Below are positions 1 through 7,733 of a stretch of 33,291 nt of DNA, piece by piece. The translations under genes and the position numbers were made by a program. Under the pieces are notes generated by a model, which searched no databases, had not been told where the DNA came from, and worked only from the letters and a program-made list of their open reading frames with translations. Within the stretch, counting starts at the first letter, position 1, and every line of letters begins with the position of its first letter. Source of the stretch: JBFGCA01 sp041567315 (GTDB taxonomy: Bacteria > Acidobacteriota > Thermoanaerobaculia > Multivoradales > JAHEKO01); assembly GCA_041567315.1 (NCBI GenBank), contig JBFGCA010000045.1:1-33291 (forward strand), written 5' to 3'.

Positions 1-1148
1 AGGAACGGCTCGCGGTAGTCGTAGCGCTGGCCGCCGTAGCGGCCGAAGCCGATGCGGATCTGGTAGGCACCGGCGTTGAGCAGGCCGCCCGGAAACTCCA
101 CGGTCGAGCGGTAGAGGCCCGGCCGGCGGTCGATGGCACCGCCGGGGGCGACGTCGATGTCGGCGGCGTGGCAGACCGGGGTGCCGTCGGCGCGGTCGAG
201 CATCACCCCGAGGTGGGTGGCCTCGACCCGGCGGCGGACGGCGTACTCGACCGCCACCCGGAACGGCTGCTCGCGGTCGAGCTCGGTCGCCGGCTCGCCG
301 CGGTGGTCGAGCAGCCGCGCCTCGCGGATGCAGATCACCTTCTCCGGGTCGTCCGGGTAGGCGACAACCGCCCCGCCGCCCAGCCGCTCCTCGGTGTAGC
401 GGCGGATCACCTCCTCGATCGGACCCTGGTGGACGAGCCGCCCCTGGTCGAGCAGCAGGCCGCGCTCGCAGAGCTTGGCCACGGCGCCCAGGTTGTGGCT
501 GACGAAGAGCACCGTGCGGCCGGTCCGGGCGACGCTGCCGATCTTCCCCATGCACCGAGTCTGGAACGAGGCGTCGCCCACCGCCAGGACCTCGTCCACC
601 AGCAGGATCTCGGTCTCGAGGTGGGCGGCGACGGCGAAGGCGAGCCGCAGGTACATGCCGCTCGAGTAGTGCTTGACCGGGGTGTCGAGGAACTTCTCGA
701 CCTCCGAGAAGGCGGCGATCTCCTCGAACTTGGCGTCGATCTCGCGCCGGCCCATGCCCAGGATGGCGCCGTTGAGGTAGACGTTCTCGCGGCCACTCAG
801 CTCGGGGTGGAAGCCGGTGCCGACCTCGAGCAGCGAGCCCACCCGCCCCCTGAGCTCGGCCCGCCCGCGGGTCGGCTCGGTGATCTGCGAGAGCACCTTG
901 AGCAGGGTCGTCTTGCCGGCGCCGTTGCGCCCGATGATGCCGACCACCTCTCCCGGCTCGACCTCGAAGGAGACGCCGTCGAGCGCCCAGATGTGCTCGC
1001 GCTTGGGGCGCCGGCGGCCGCCGAGCCCGCGGAGCAGGGCCCCGGCGCCGTGGGTCAGGCTTTCCCGCAGGGTGCGGTAGGGGGCTTGCAGACCCCCGAT
1101 CCGGTAGCGCTTGCCGAGGCCCTCGGCCCGGATCGCCGCCGCGCTCAT
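1..1148 (-). CDS. wzt: Polysaccharide ABC exporter ATPase, Wzt-like (3' end cut by window edge)
   Basis: This is the ATP-binding subunit of an ABC transporter that moves undecaprenyl-linked polysaccharide across the inner membrane. About 382 residues are visible. Seen directly: Walker A GRNGAGKT at residues 73-80, the ABC signature YSSGM at 161-165, Walker B LLVDE at 182-186 followed by VLAVGD, and an H-loop in FVSHNLG. From about residue 255 a beta-rich extension follows, of the Wzt C-terminal type that in known systems recognises the modified glycan end. The extension argues for a polysaccharide exporter rather than a teichoic-acid TagH protein. ATG at 1148 overlaps the asnB stop (ATGA), so translation is probably coupled. 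The likely permease partner is wzm at 6861-7733, unusually 5.7 kb away within the same operon. The reading frame is still open at position 1. Confidence 0.93.
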   Translation of the reverse strand, partial: MSAAAIRAEGLGKRYRIGGLQAPYRTLRESLTHGAGALLRGLGGRRRPKREHIWALDGVSFEVEPGEVVGIIGRNGAGKTTLLKVLSQITEPTRGRAELRGRVGSLLEVGTGFHPELSGRENVYLNGAILGMGRREIDAKFEEIAAFSEVEKFLDTPVKHYSSGMYLRLAFAVAAHLETEILLVDEVLAVGDASFQTRCMGKIGSVARTGRTVLFVSHNLGAVAKLCERGLLLDQGRLVHQGPIEEVIRRYTEERLGGGAVVAYPDDPEKVICIREARLLDHRGEPATELDREQPFRVAVEYAVRRRVEATHLGVMLDRADGTPVCHAADIDVAPGGAIDRRPGLYRSTVEFPGGLLNAGAYQIRIGFGRYGGQRYDYREPF

Positions 1149-2866
1149 CCGCGGCCCATCCCCATGCCGAGCCACTGCCAGACGTAGAAGCTGTTGTCCG
1201 AGCGCCCGGCCTGGAACCGCCGCCAGTGGCGGCGCACCGCGGCGGCGTCCAGCCAGACGCCGCCGTGACGGACCAGGGCCCGCTCGATCAGGTCGTCGGC
1301 CCAGCCCCGCAGCGGCCCCCGCAGCCACTCGCGCTGGGGCGTCTGGAGCGGGCGCTTGGGGGCCTCGACCAGGCCGCTCGGCGCCAGCGGGCGGGCCATG
1401 GTGCGGAGCATCCGCTTGCGGGTCGCACCCCAGATCTTGCGCCGCGCCGGCTGGCGGAGCGCCAGCTCCACCAACCGGTGATCCAGGAAAGGCTCGCGCA
1501 GCTCGCGCGAGCAGCGCATCGACACCCGGTCGTTGAAGCGCAGGGCGCGGGGGATCTTGGTCAGACAGATGTCCCGGTACTGGAGGTTGCGCAGGGGATC
1601 GGGGAACGGCACCGGCGGCTCGAAGCCGTCGGCCTGGCCGGCGAGCTCGGGGAGCAGGCAGTCGGCGCGGGTCGCCGGCTCCCGGGTGGCCTGGACGACC
1701 GTCCGCGAGGCCCGCTCCGGGTCCGCGTAGTAGTCGTACCCACACCACTGCTCGTCCAGCCCCTGGCCGTCGAGGAGCACCACGACGCCGTGGTCCCTCG
1801 CCACCTCGAAGAGCCGCGCGTAGGCCAGCGTCGGCAGCCCCCCGAAGGGCTCGTCCTGGCACTCGTGGACCGACTCCGCCAGGGCGGGCACCTCCTCGGG
1901 CCGCAGCGCGCACACCACCGACGGATGTCGGGTGCGCTCGAGCATCCGCCGCACCCAGGGCAGCTCGTCGTAGCGCTCGTCGCCGGTGACGAAGGTGAAG
2001 GCCTTGACGTCGCTGTCCTTACCCTGGACCCGCTGGACGAGGCCCAGCAGCACCGAGGAGTCGAGACCGCCGCTGAGGTTGATCCCCACCGGGACGTCCG
2101 AGCGGAAGCGCAGCCGGACGCTCTCGGCCATTAGCGCGGCGTACTCCTCGCGCGCCGCCGCCGCCGGGCGCTGGTCGAGGTCGGTGCCCACCCGGCCGGC
2201 CAGGTCGTACCAGCGGCCGATCCGCACCGCGCCCTCGCGCCAGACCAGCGTATGCCCGGCTGGCAGCGCCCGGATGCCCTCCCAGAAGGTCCGCGGCGAG
2301 TGGTCCAGGATCCCGGCCGTCAGGTAGGTGGCCCAGGCCCGTGGGTCGGCCGCACGCGGCACGCCGCCGGCGTGGAGGGCCTTGATCTCGCTGGCCAGCA
2401 GCAGACCGCCGTCGGGCCGCTGGTGGTAGTAGAGCGGCTTGACCCCGAACCGGTCGCGCGCCGCGAACAGCTCCTTGGCGTGCTCGTCCCAGACCGCGAA
2501 GGCGAACATGCCGACCAGCCGCTCCAGGCACCCCGCCCCCCAGCGCGCGAAGGCCGCCAGCAGGACCTCGGAGTCGGTCGCCGAACGGAAGGTCTCGCCG
2601 TCGCCGAGCGCCGCGCGCAGCTCCAGATAGTTGTAGATCTCGCCGTTGAAGACCAGGTGGTACCGGCCGTCGGCCGACGACATCGGCTGCAGCCCGGCGT
2701 CGCTCAAATCGAGGATCGCCAGCCGGGTGTGCCCGAGCGCCGCCCGGCCTTCCGGGTCCTCGTAGAGCCCCCGGCCATCGGGACCGCGATGGTGCTGTAC
2801 CGCCACCATCTCGCCCAGCAGACGGCGGCTCCACCCGGCCCCGGCGACGGCAGCGATCCCGCACAT
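1145..2866 (-). CDS. asnB: Glutamine-dependent asparagine synthetase-like amidotransferase
   Basis: A 573-residue class II glutamine amidotransferase fused to an asparagine-synthetase domain. It starts MCGIAAVAG, so Cys2 is available as the N-terminal nucleophile that releases ammonia from glutamine. The NGEIYN motif of the glutaminase domain is present, and the synthetase PP-loop SGGLDSS lies near residue 264. Full-length homologues are usually about 600-650 residues, so this is slightly short but complete. AsnB-type enzymes inside O-antigen or capsule loci are thought to amidate a sugar carboxylate (for example uronic acid to uronamide) rather than make free asparagine. That role is inferred here from context, and ordinary asparagine synthesis cannot be excluded. 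ATG at 2866 lies 10 bases after the small ORF at 2877-2975, and its stop overlaps the wzt start. Confidence 0.92.
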   Translation of the reverse strand: MCGIAAVAGAGWSRRLLGEMVAVQHHRGPDGRGLYEDPEGRAALGHTRLAILDLSDAGLQPMSSADGRYHLVFNGEIYNYLELRAALGDGETFRSATDSEVLLAAFARWGAGCLERLVGMFAFAVWDEHAKELFAARDRFGVKPLYYHQRPDGGLLLASEIKALHAGGVPRAADPRAWATYLTAGILDHSPRTFWEGIRALPAGHTLVWREGAVRIGRWYDLAGRVGTDLDQRPAAAAREEYAALMAESVRLRFRSDVPVGINLSGGLDSSVLLGLVQRVQGKDSDVKAFTFVTGDERYDELPWVRRMLERTRHPSVVCALRPEEVPALAESVHECQDEPFGGLPTLAYARLFEVARDHGVVVLLDGQGLDEQWCGYDYYADPERASRTVVQATREPATRADCLLPELAGQADGFEPPVPFPDPLRNLQYRDICLTKIPRALRFNDRVSMRCSRELREPFLDHRLVELALRQPARRKIWGATRKRMLRTMARPLAPSGLVEAPKRPLQTPQREWLRGPLRGWADDLIERALVRHGGVWLDAAAVRRHWRRFQAGRSDNSFYVWQWLGMGMGRG

Positions 2867-2876
2867 GACCCAGACC

Positions 2877-2975
2877 TCAGCCCCCGGCCGACCGGGCGAG
2901 CATCCGGGCGATCTCGCGCTCCATCAGCTCGAAGAAGCGGTCACGGCCGGTGAGCTGTTCGTGGCTCTCGCGCAT
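2877..2975 (-). CDS. Possible 32-residue small protein between dehydrogenase and asnB
   Basis: A short ORF fills the only sizeable gap in this part of the operon. ATG at 2975 lies 6 bases after the stop of the dehydrogenase gene, and TGA at 2877-2879 lies 10 bases before asnB. The product (starts MRESHEQLTGRDRFF, ends ARSAGG) is charged and looks like one amphipathic helix, with the stretch FFELMEREIARML in the middle. No strong Shine-Dalgarno sequence is visible, so it would depend on coupling to the upstream gene. I do not recognise the family. It may be a genuine small protein, a remnant, or non-coding spacer that happens to be open. The tight fit between neighbours is the main argument for translation. 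Confidence 0.35.
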   Translation of the reverse strand: MRESHEQLTGRDRFFELMEREIARMLARSAGG

Positions 2976-2981
2976 CGTCGC

Positions 2982-3962
2982 TCAGGGTAGGCCGCTGGCC
3001 CGGCCGCGCGTCCGCTGGTTCCAGAAATCGTGCAGCTTATGGGCCATGAAGACCTCGGTGCGCTCCATCGACTCGCGGGTGGCACCGGCCAGGTGGGGGG
3101 TGATCAGGAGGTTCGAGTGGCGGCCTGCATGTTCGATCAGCGGGCTCTGGGCCCGCGCCTCGGCCGACCGCTCGTCGGCGAGCACGTCGACGGCGGCGCC
3201 GGCCAGGCGGCCCTCGGCGAGCAGCGAGGCGAGCGCCGCCTCGTCGAGGAGGCCGCCGCGCGAGGTGTTGACGAGGACCGCTCCCGGCGGCAGCAGCTCG
3301 AGCCGCGCCCGCCCCAGCAGGCCCCGGGTCTCGTCGGTGAGCGGCACGTGGACGCTCAGGATCTGGCTCCAGGGCAGCAGGGTCTCCAGCGCCTCGAAAC
3401 GCCTGACGCCCTCGGGCCAGGCGCCGGGGCCGCGGTCGAGGGCGCCCACCTCCATGCCGAAGGCGGCGGCGAAGCCCGCCACCTGCCGGCCGACCCGGCC
3501 GAGACCGAGGATGCCCAGCCGGCGGCCCGCCAGCTCGCCGCCGCGGAAGCGGTCGCGGTCCCACCCGCCGCAGCGCACCTCGTCGAAGGCCCACGGGATC
3601 CGGCGCAGCAGCGCCAGCAGCAGGGCCCAGGTGTGCTCGGCGGTCGCCGGGATCGAGCGCAGGAGCTCGCGCTCGCCGCGCAGCGAGAGGACGGCGATCC
3701 CGCGCCCGGCCGCCGCCTCGAGGTCGACGTGGTCGAGCCCGGTGGTGGCGGTGACGACGGCCTGGAGGTCGGCCGCACCCTCGAGCACGCCGCGGTCGAC
3801 CTCGAGCCCGAGGCGCACGATGAGGACCTCGAAGCCGCGCACCCGTTCCGCCAGCGCGGCCTGCGGCACGGGCTCCTCGACCACCTCGCCGACGCCCTCG
3901 AGGATCCGCCGCGCCTCCTCCGAGTAGCCGGCCGGCTCGGCGTTGAGGATCCGCCAGCTCAC
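2982..3962 (-). CDS. D-isomer-specific 2-hydroxyacid dehydrogenase (SerA-like)
   Basis: A 326-residue NAD-dependent dehydrogenase of the D-3-phosphoglycerate/2-hydroxyacid family, lacking the C-terminal ACT regulatory domain of full-length SerA. The Rossmann motif GLGRVGRQ is near residue 150, the substrate-binding Arg sits in VNTSRGG near 233, and the catalytic His is in ITPHLAG near 289. I chose GTG at 3962 because it overlaps the neuA stop as GTGA and gives a normal N-terminus (VSWRILNAEP); an upstream ATG in the same frame would run far into neuA. Similar enzymes occur in surface-sugar loci, where they may supply or modify a glyceric- or lactic-acid-type substituent. The substrate here cannot be read from sequence, so the exact reaction is open. 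Confidence 0.88.
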   Translation of the reverse strand: MSWRILNAEPAGYSEEARRILEGVGEVVEEPVPQAALAERVRGFEVLIVRLGLEVDRGVLEGAADLQAVVTATTGLDHVDLEAAAGRGIAVLSLRGERELLRSIPATAEHTWALLLALLRRIPWAFDEVRCGGWDRDRFRGGELAGRRLGILGLGRVGRQVAGFAAAFGMEVGALDRGPGAWPEGVRRFEALETLLPWSQILSVHVPLTDETRGLLGRARLELLPPGAVLVNTSRGGLLDEAALASLLAEGRLAGAAVDVLADERSAEARAQSPLIEHAGRHSNLLITPHLAGATRESMERTEVFMAHKLHDFWNQRTRGRASGLP

Positions 3963-4663
3963 GGCCGACCCGCCTTCCAACGCCCGACCAGGAGATCGGC
4001 GATCAGCAGGTCGCGCTCGTCGTCGACGTTGACGAGCTGCTCGCGCGGCATCACGTAGGCCCGCTTGCGGCCGGCCATCAGCGAGCGGTGGTCGATCAGC
4101 GCCCGGCGCCGCACCGCGTAGAGCGCCCCGTTGCGGTAGTGGACCACCGGCAGGTCCTGGCGCTGCGCGGTCTCCCACTCGCTCCACAGCGGCTCGAGGA
4201 CGCCGTCCTCGTCGAGCCGGTACATCCGCGCCGGATGGACGTCGTCCATCGCCGAGACGCTGATCACCGTGTCGACCCGCGGCTCGCCGGCGAGGATCTC
4301 GATCACCGCGTCGACGTCGGCGCCGGTGCGGATCGGCGACGTCGGCTGGAGCAGCACCAGGGCGTCGAAGGGCTCCCCCAGCTCGCGCTCCTCGTGCTCG
4401 AGCGCGTGGAGGGCCACCGGCACCATGGGAGTGTCGTCGGCGGCCAGCTCGGCGGGGCGCAGCAGGACCCGCGACCCCAGCTCGCCGGCCAGGGCGGCGA
4501 TCTCCGGATCGTCGGTGGAGGTGACGACCGAGCTCAGGCGGCGGCTGTCGAGCGCCGCCCGCACCGCGTAGGCCAGCAGCGGCTCGCCCGCCACCGGCCG
4601 CAGGTTCTTGCGCCGCACCCCCTTCGACCCGCCGCGGGCCGGGATGAGCCCCAGGACCTTCAT
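3959..4663 (-). CDS. neuA: CMP-nonulosonate cytidylyltransferase (NeuA/LegF-like)
   Basis: A 234-residue nucleotidyltransferase expected to activate a nine-carbon keto-sugar acid (sialic or legionaminic type) with CTP, giving the CMP-sugar used by glycosyltransferases. The N-terminal nucleotide-binding loop is clear (LIPARGGSKGVRRKN at residues 5-19), followed by LLQPTSPIRT, the usual NeuA-family signature, and a C-terminal NVDDERDL acidic motif. ATG at 4663 starts 2 bases after the neuC stop, and the gene ends overlapping the dehydrogenase start. The order neuB-neuC-neuA within one transcript supports a second nonulosonic acid pathway separate from the pse set upstream. The specific sugar (Neu5Ac or legionaminic acid) cannot be told from this protein alone. 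Confidence 0.9.
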   Translation of the reverse strand: MKVLGLIPARGGSKGVRRKNLRPVAGEPLLAYAVRAALDSRRLSSVVTSTDDPEIAALAGELGSRVLLRPAELAADDTPMVPVALHALEHEERELGEPFDALVLLQPTSPIRTGADVDAVIEILAGEPRVDTVISVSAMDDVHPARMYRLDEDGVLEPLWSEWETAQRQDLPVVHYRNGALYAVRRRALIDHRSLMAGRKRAYVMPREQLVNVDDERDLLIADLLVGRWKAGRP

Positions 4664-4665
4664 GA

Positions 4666-5823
4666 CTAGAACGTCAGCCGCTTGTCGATCCGCAGCGGGG
4701 CCTCGGCCAGCAGCTCGGCGATCCGCGGCCCCGCTTTGCCCTCGCCGTAGAGCGTGTCGCGCTCGTAGCGGCCGTTGGCGATCTGGCGGCGCACCGCCTC
4801 GTCGATGGCCTCGCGGTCGTAGCCCACGTCGACGACGTTGCGGCCGCGGTCGCGGCCGAGCTGCCGCGAGCCGATGTTGACCACCGGCACGCCCAGGAAC
4901 GACCCCTCGCGGATGCCGGCGCTGGAGTTGCCGACCAGACAGCTGCTGTTGTAGATCAGCCGCAGGAAGTCCGGCGGCTGCATGTTCTTGAAGAAGTGGA
5001 TGCTTCGCGGCCGGCGGAGCTCGCGGAAGCTGCGGATGCCGTTGGAGGTCCCGTCCGAGCCGGCGTCGACGTTGGGCCAGAACCAGATGGTCGGCAGCCC
5101 GAGACCGTGCACCGCCGACAGGGTCTCCCAGACGTTGCGCCGCGCCTCCTCGTACTCGGTGGTCACCGGGTGCTGGAGCACCACCAGGTAGCCGTTCGCG
5201 AGGTCGATCGACTCGCCGACGCCGCCGTAGCGCTCGATGGGGTCGAAGTCGAGGGCCGGCCGGTCGAGGATCTCGGCCGCCAGATCGATCGACGGGCAGC
5301 CGGTGACGTGGACCGTCCGGGGGTCCTCGCCCATCCGGATCACCCGCTCCGCCGCCCGCTCGGTGGAGACGAAGTGGAGATCCGAGAGCTTGGTCACCGC
5401 GTGGCGCACCTTCTCGTCGATCGAGCCGGTGATCTCGCCCCCCTGGACGTGGGCGACGGGCACGTTCATGTAGGAGGCCGCCACCGCGGTGGCCAGGGTC
5501 TCGTAGCGGTCGGCGACGGTGACCACCACGTCGGGGCGCAGGTTGTCGAGCACCGTCGAGATCTCCATCAGACCCAGCCCCGTGGTCTTGGCCATGGTGG
5601 TGGGGTTCTCGCCCTCGAGCACCATGTAGACGCGGGCAGCGATCTCGAAGCCGTCGCGCTCGATGACCTCGACGACCGAGCCGTAGCGCTCGAGCAGCGC
5701 CGAGGCGCCGACCACCAGCTGGAGCTCCAGGTCGGGGTGGTCGCGGCAGGCCGCCAGGGCGGTCTTGATGCGGCTGTAGCTGGGCCGCGCGGTGACCACG
5801 GCGCACACCTTGCGCGTCGTCAC
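4666..5823 (-). CDS. neuC: UDP-sugar 2-epimerase (hydrolysing), NeuC/LegG family
   Basis: A 385-residue GT-B-fold hydrolysing epimerase. Known members convert UDP-GlcNAc to ManNAc plus UDP (NeuC) or act on a UDP-2,4-diacetamido-trideoxyhexose (LegG). Seen directly: VVTARPSYSRIK near the start, TVADRYETLA, the HVQGGEITGSIDEK block with the invariant GGE, HPVTTEYEEA, and NSSAGIREGSFLGVPVVNIGSRQ near the C-terminus, all in family order. GTG at 5823 overlaps the neuB stop as GTGA; the longer open frame to the right only reads through neuB and pse genes out of frame. No second dehydratase/aminotransferase pair is present in the window, so simple ManNAc production for Neu5Ac is the more economical reading. 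That is an inference. Confidence 0.93.
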   Translation of the reverse strand: MTTRKVCAVVTARPSYSRIKTALAACRDHPDLELQLVVGASALLERYGSVVEVIERDGFEIAARVYMVLEGENPTTMAKTTGLGLMEISTVLDNLRPDVVVTVADRYETLATAVAASYMNVPVAHVQGGEITGSIDEKVRHAVTKLSDLHFVSTERAAERVIRMGEDPRTVHVTGCPSIDLAAEILDRPALDFDPIERYGGVGESIDLANGYLVVLQHPVTTEYEEARRNVWETLSAVHGLGLPTIWFWPNVDAGSDGTSNGIRSFRELRRPRSIHFFKNMQPPDFLRLIYNSSCLVGNSSAGIREGSFLGVPVVNIGSRQLGRDRGRNVVDVGYDREAIDEAVRRQIANGRYERDTLYGEGKAGPRIAELLAEAPLRIDKRLTF

Positions 5824-6845
5824 GGGCCCTCCAGGTCGGCCGCGGCGAGCAGCTCGTCGGCGCGCAGCGGGCGCCGCAGCCGCCGGCCGACGACCTCGTC
5901 GAGCCGCTCCGCGGGGATGCCGGTCCCCGGCTTCTTGAGCACCAGGTGCTCGCGCCGCAGCACCGTCCCGGCCGCCAGGTCGGTCCGGGCGACGACGCTC
6001 TTGGTGAACGCCCCGCGCAGCTCGGCGAGCTCCGCGCCCAGCCGGTCCTTGTCCACCGGGTGGGCGCGCATCCTCTCGATGAAGCGCACGCCGTCGACCA
6101 GCCGGCGCAGCTCGGAGGGGGTGACCGAGGCGGCGACGTCGGGGCCGAACATCTCGCGGCTGAGGGTGACGTGGACCTCGAGCACCTCGATCCCCAGCGT
6201 GGCGGCGGCCAGGCCCGGATAGATCGTGCCCGAGTGGTCGGAGAGGCCCACCGCGCAGCCGTAGCGCTCCCGAAAGAGCGGGATGAGGTTGAGACCCACC
6301 TGCTCCGGCGGACACGGGTAGGCGGAGGTGCACTGGAGCACCGCCAGCGGCGCCGGCGACGCGGCGAGCCGCTCGACCGCCCGGTCGATCTCCGCCAGCG
6401 GGCTCATCCCCGACGACAGCAGGACCGGCAGGCCCGAGGCCGCCAGCCGCTCGAGCAGCGGGCCGTTGGCCACCTCGCCTGAGGCCACCTTCCAGGCGGC
6501 GACGCCGACCCGCGACAGCAGCTCGGCGGCCTCGACCGAGAACGGCGAGCTGAGAAACCGCAGCCCCTTCTCCTCGGCGTGGCGCCGCAGGCCCCGCCAC
6601 CCCTCCTCGCTGAACTCCATCCGCTTCCAGTAGTCGTAGCGGGTCGCATCCTGGAGGCTGAACCGGACCCGCCAGGGCTCCCGGGCGGTGCTCTCGGCGC
6701 TCGCGATGTGGGTCTGGAACTTGACCGCGCCGGCGCCGGCGGCGGCGATGGCGTCGATGAAGGCGTGGGCCATCCCCAGGCTGCCGTCGTGGGCCTGGGC
6801 GACCTCGCCGACGATCAGGCAGCCGCTGTCCCAGAGATCGCTCAT
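5820..6845 (-). CDS. neuB: Nonulosonic acid synthase (NeuB family, sialic/legionaminic branch)
   Basis: A 341-residue PEP-dependent condensing enzyme that would join PEP to the NeuC product, making a free nonulosonic acid. The TIM-barrel part shows GEVAQAHDGS, GAVKFQTH, FLSSPFS, WKVASGE, LSSGMSPLAEI, LQCTSAYPCPPE and GLSDHSG. The metal-binding His residues expected for the family lie in LSDHS and in the following EVHVTLSRE block. Residues from about 280 form the SAF/antifreeze-like C-terminal domain (KPGTGIPAERLDEVVGR). The EVH triplet differs from the EKH of the paralogue at 7730-8785, so the two synthases probably use different substrates. ATG at 6845 is preceded by a good GAGGA ribosome site; the 15-base gap from wzm is one of the longer ones here. 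Confidence 0.93.
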   Translation of the reverse strand: MSDLWDSGCLIVGEVAQAHDGSLGMAHAFIDAIAAAGAGAVKFQTHIASAESTAREPWRVRFSLQDATRYDYWKRMEFSEEGWRGLRRHAEEKGLRFLSSPFSVEAAELLSRVGVAAWKVASGEVANGPLLERLAASGLPVLLSSGMSPLAEIDRAVERLAASPAPLAVLQCTSAYPCPPEQVGLNLIPLFRERYGCAVGLSDHSGTIYPGLAAATLGIEVLEVHVTLSREMFGPDVAASVTPSELRRLVDGVRFIERMRAHPVDKDRLGAELAELRGAFTKSVVARTDLAAGTVLRREHLVLKKPGTGIPAERLDEVVGRRLRRPLRADELLAAADLEGP

Positions 6846-6860
6846 CGTTCCTCGGCGGCG

Positions 6861-7733
6861 TCAGACGACGTCGGCAAACGTCCGCTCCATCCTCCGGAAG
6901 TAGATCAGACCGCCGACGAGGAGCAGCGCCACCGCGGCGGCCGAGGCCAGGATGACGGCGCCGGACCCGCGCTCGGTGCCGAGCAGCGCCCAGCGGAACC
7001 CCTCGACGACCCCGGCCATGGGGTTGAGACCGTAGAGGACCCGCCACTGCTCCGGCACCAGGCTGCTCGGGTAGGCGATGGGGGTCGCGAAGAGCCAGAA
7101 CTGGGTGAGAAACGGGATCGTGTAGCGCACGTCCCGGTACTGGACGTTGAGGGCCGAGAGCCACAGCCCGACCGCCAGGGCGGTGGCCAGGGCGAGCAGC
7201 AGGAAGAGCGGCAGGAAGACCACCGCGGCGGTGGGCGCGATCCGGTAGTAGGCCATCATCCCCAGCAGGACCACGAAGGCGATGAGGAAGTCGACCAGAC
7301 CAGCCAGCACCGCCGACAGCGGGATCACCAGCCGCGGGAAGTAGACCTTCTTGATGAGCTGCTGGCTGGCCACCAGGCTGTTGCCCGCCTGGTTCATGGA
7401 GAAGGCGAAGAGCTGCCAGGGCAGCAGCGCCGCGTAGGCGAAGACCGGATACGGCAGACCGTCGGACGGCACCTTGGCCAGCCGGCCGAAGACGAAGGTG
7501 AAGATGATCATGGTGAGGAACGGCTGGAGGACGGCCCAGGCCGCGCCCAGCACGGTCTGCTTGTACCTCACCTTGACGTCGCGCCAGGTCAGGAAGTAGA
7601 GCAGCTCGCGGTACGCCCACAGCTCGCCCAGCCGGAGCGAGACCCAGCCGCTCGAGGGCTTCAGCACCCGCAGGGCGGGGGCCTCTACAGCCGCCGGCTC
7701 CTCGCCGCCCCGGCGACCGACCGGCTCGATCAC
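6861..7733 (-). CDS. wzm: Polysaccharide ABC exporter permease, Wzm-like (ABC-2 family)
   Basis: A 290-residue integral inner-membrane protein of the ABC-2 polysaccharide/polyol phosphate exporter family. After a cytosolic N-terminus come the family's signature helix LLYFLTWRDVKVRYKQT and about six hydrophobic segments, with typical LGAAWAVLQP, ALLPWQLFA, QLIKKVYFPR and GLNPMAGVVEGFRWAL motifs. It pairs functionally with the Wzt ATPase at 1-1148. Start GTG at 7733 overlaps the pseI stop as GTGA. It sits between the pse and neu sugar modules rather than beside wzt, which is unusual because wzm and wzt are normally adjacent. Either a sugar module was inserted between the two exporter genes or the exporter was assembled in pieces. 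Confidence 0.94.
   Translation of the reverse strand: MIEPVGRRGGEEPAAVEAPALRVLKPSSGWVSLRLGELWAYRELLYFLTWRDVKVRYKQTVLGAAWAVLQPFLTMIIFTFVFGRLAKVPSDGLPYPVFAYAALLPWQLFAFSMNQAGNSLVASQQLIKKVYFPRLVIPLSAVLAGLVDFLIAFVVLLGMMAYYRIAPTAAVVFLPLFLLLALATALAVGLWLSALNVQYRDVRYTIPFLTQFWLFATPIAYPSSLVPEQWRVLYGLNPMAGVVEGFRWALLGTERGSGAVILASAAAVALLLVGGLIYFRRMERTFADVV

Noticed and set aside
3030..4058. Long plus-strand open frame opposite the dehydrogenase
   Set aside because: Its translation is low-complexity His/Arg/Gly/Ala-rich with no family motif and mirrors the codon pattern of the clear minus-strand gene; an antisense artefact of high GC.
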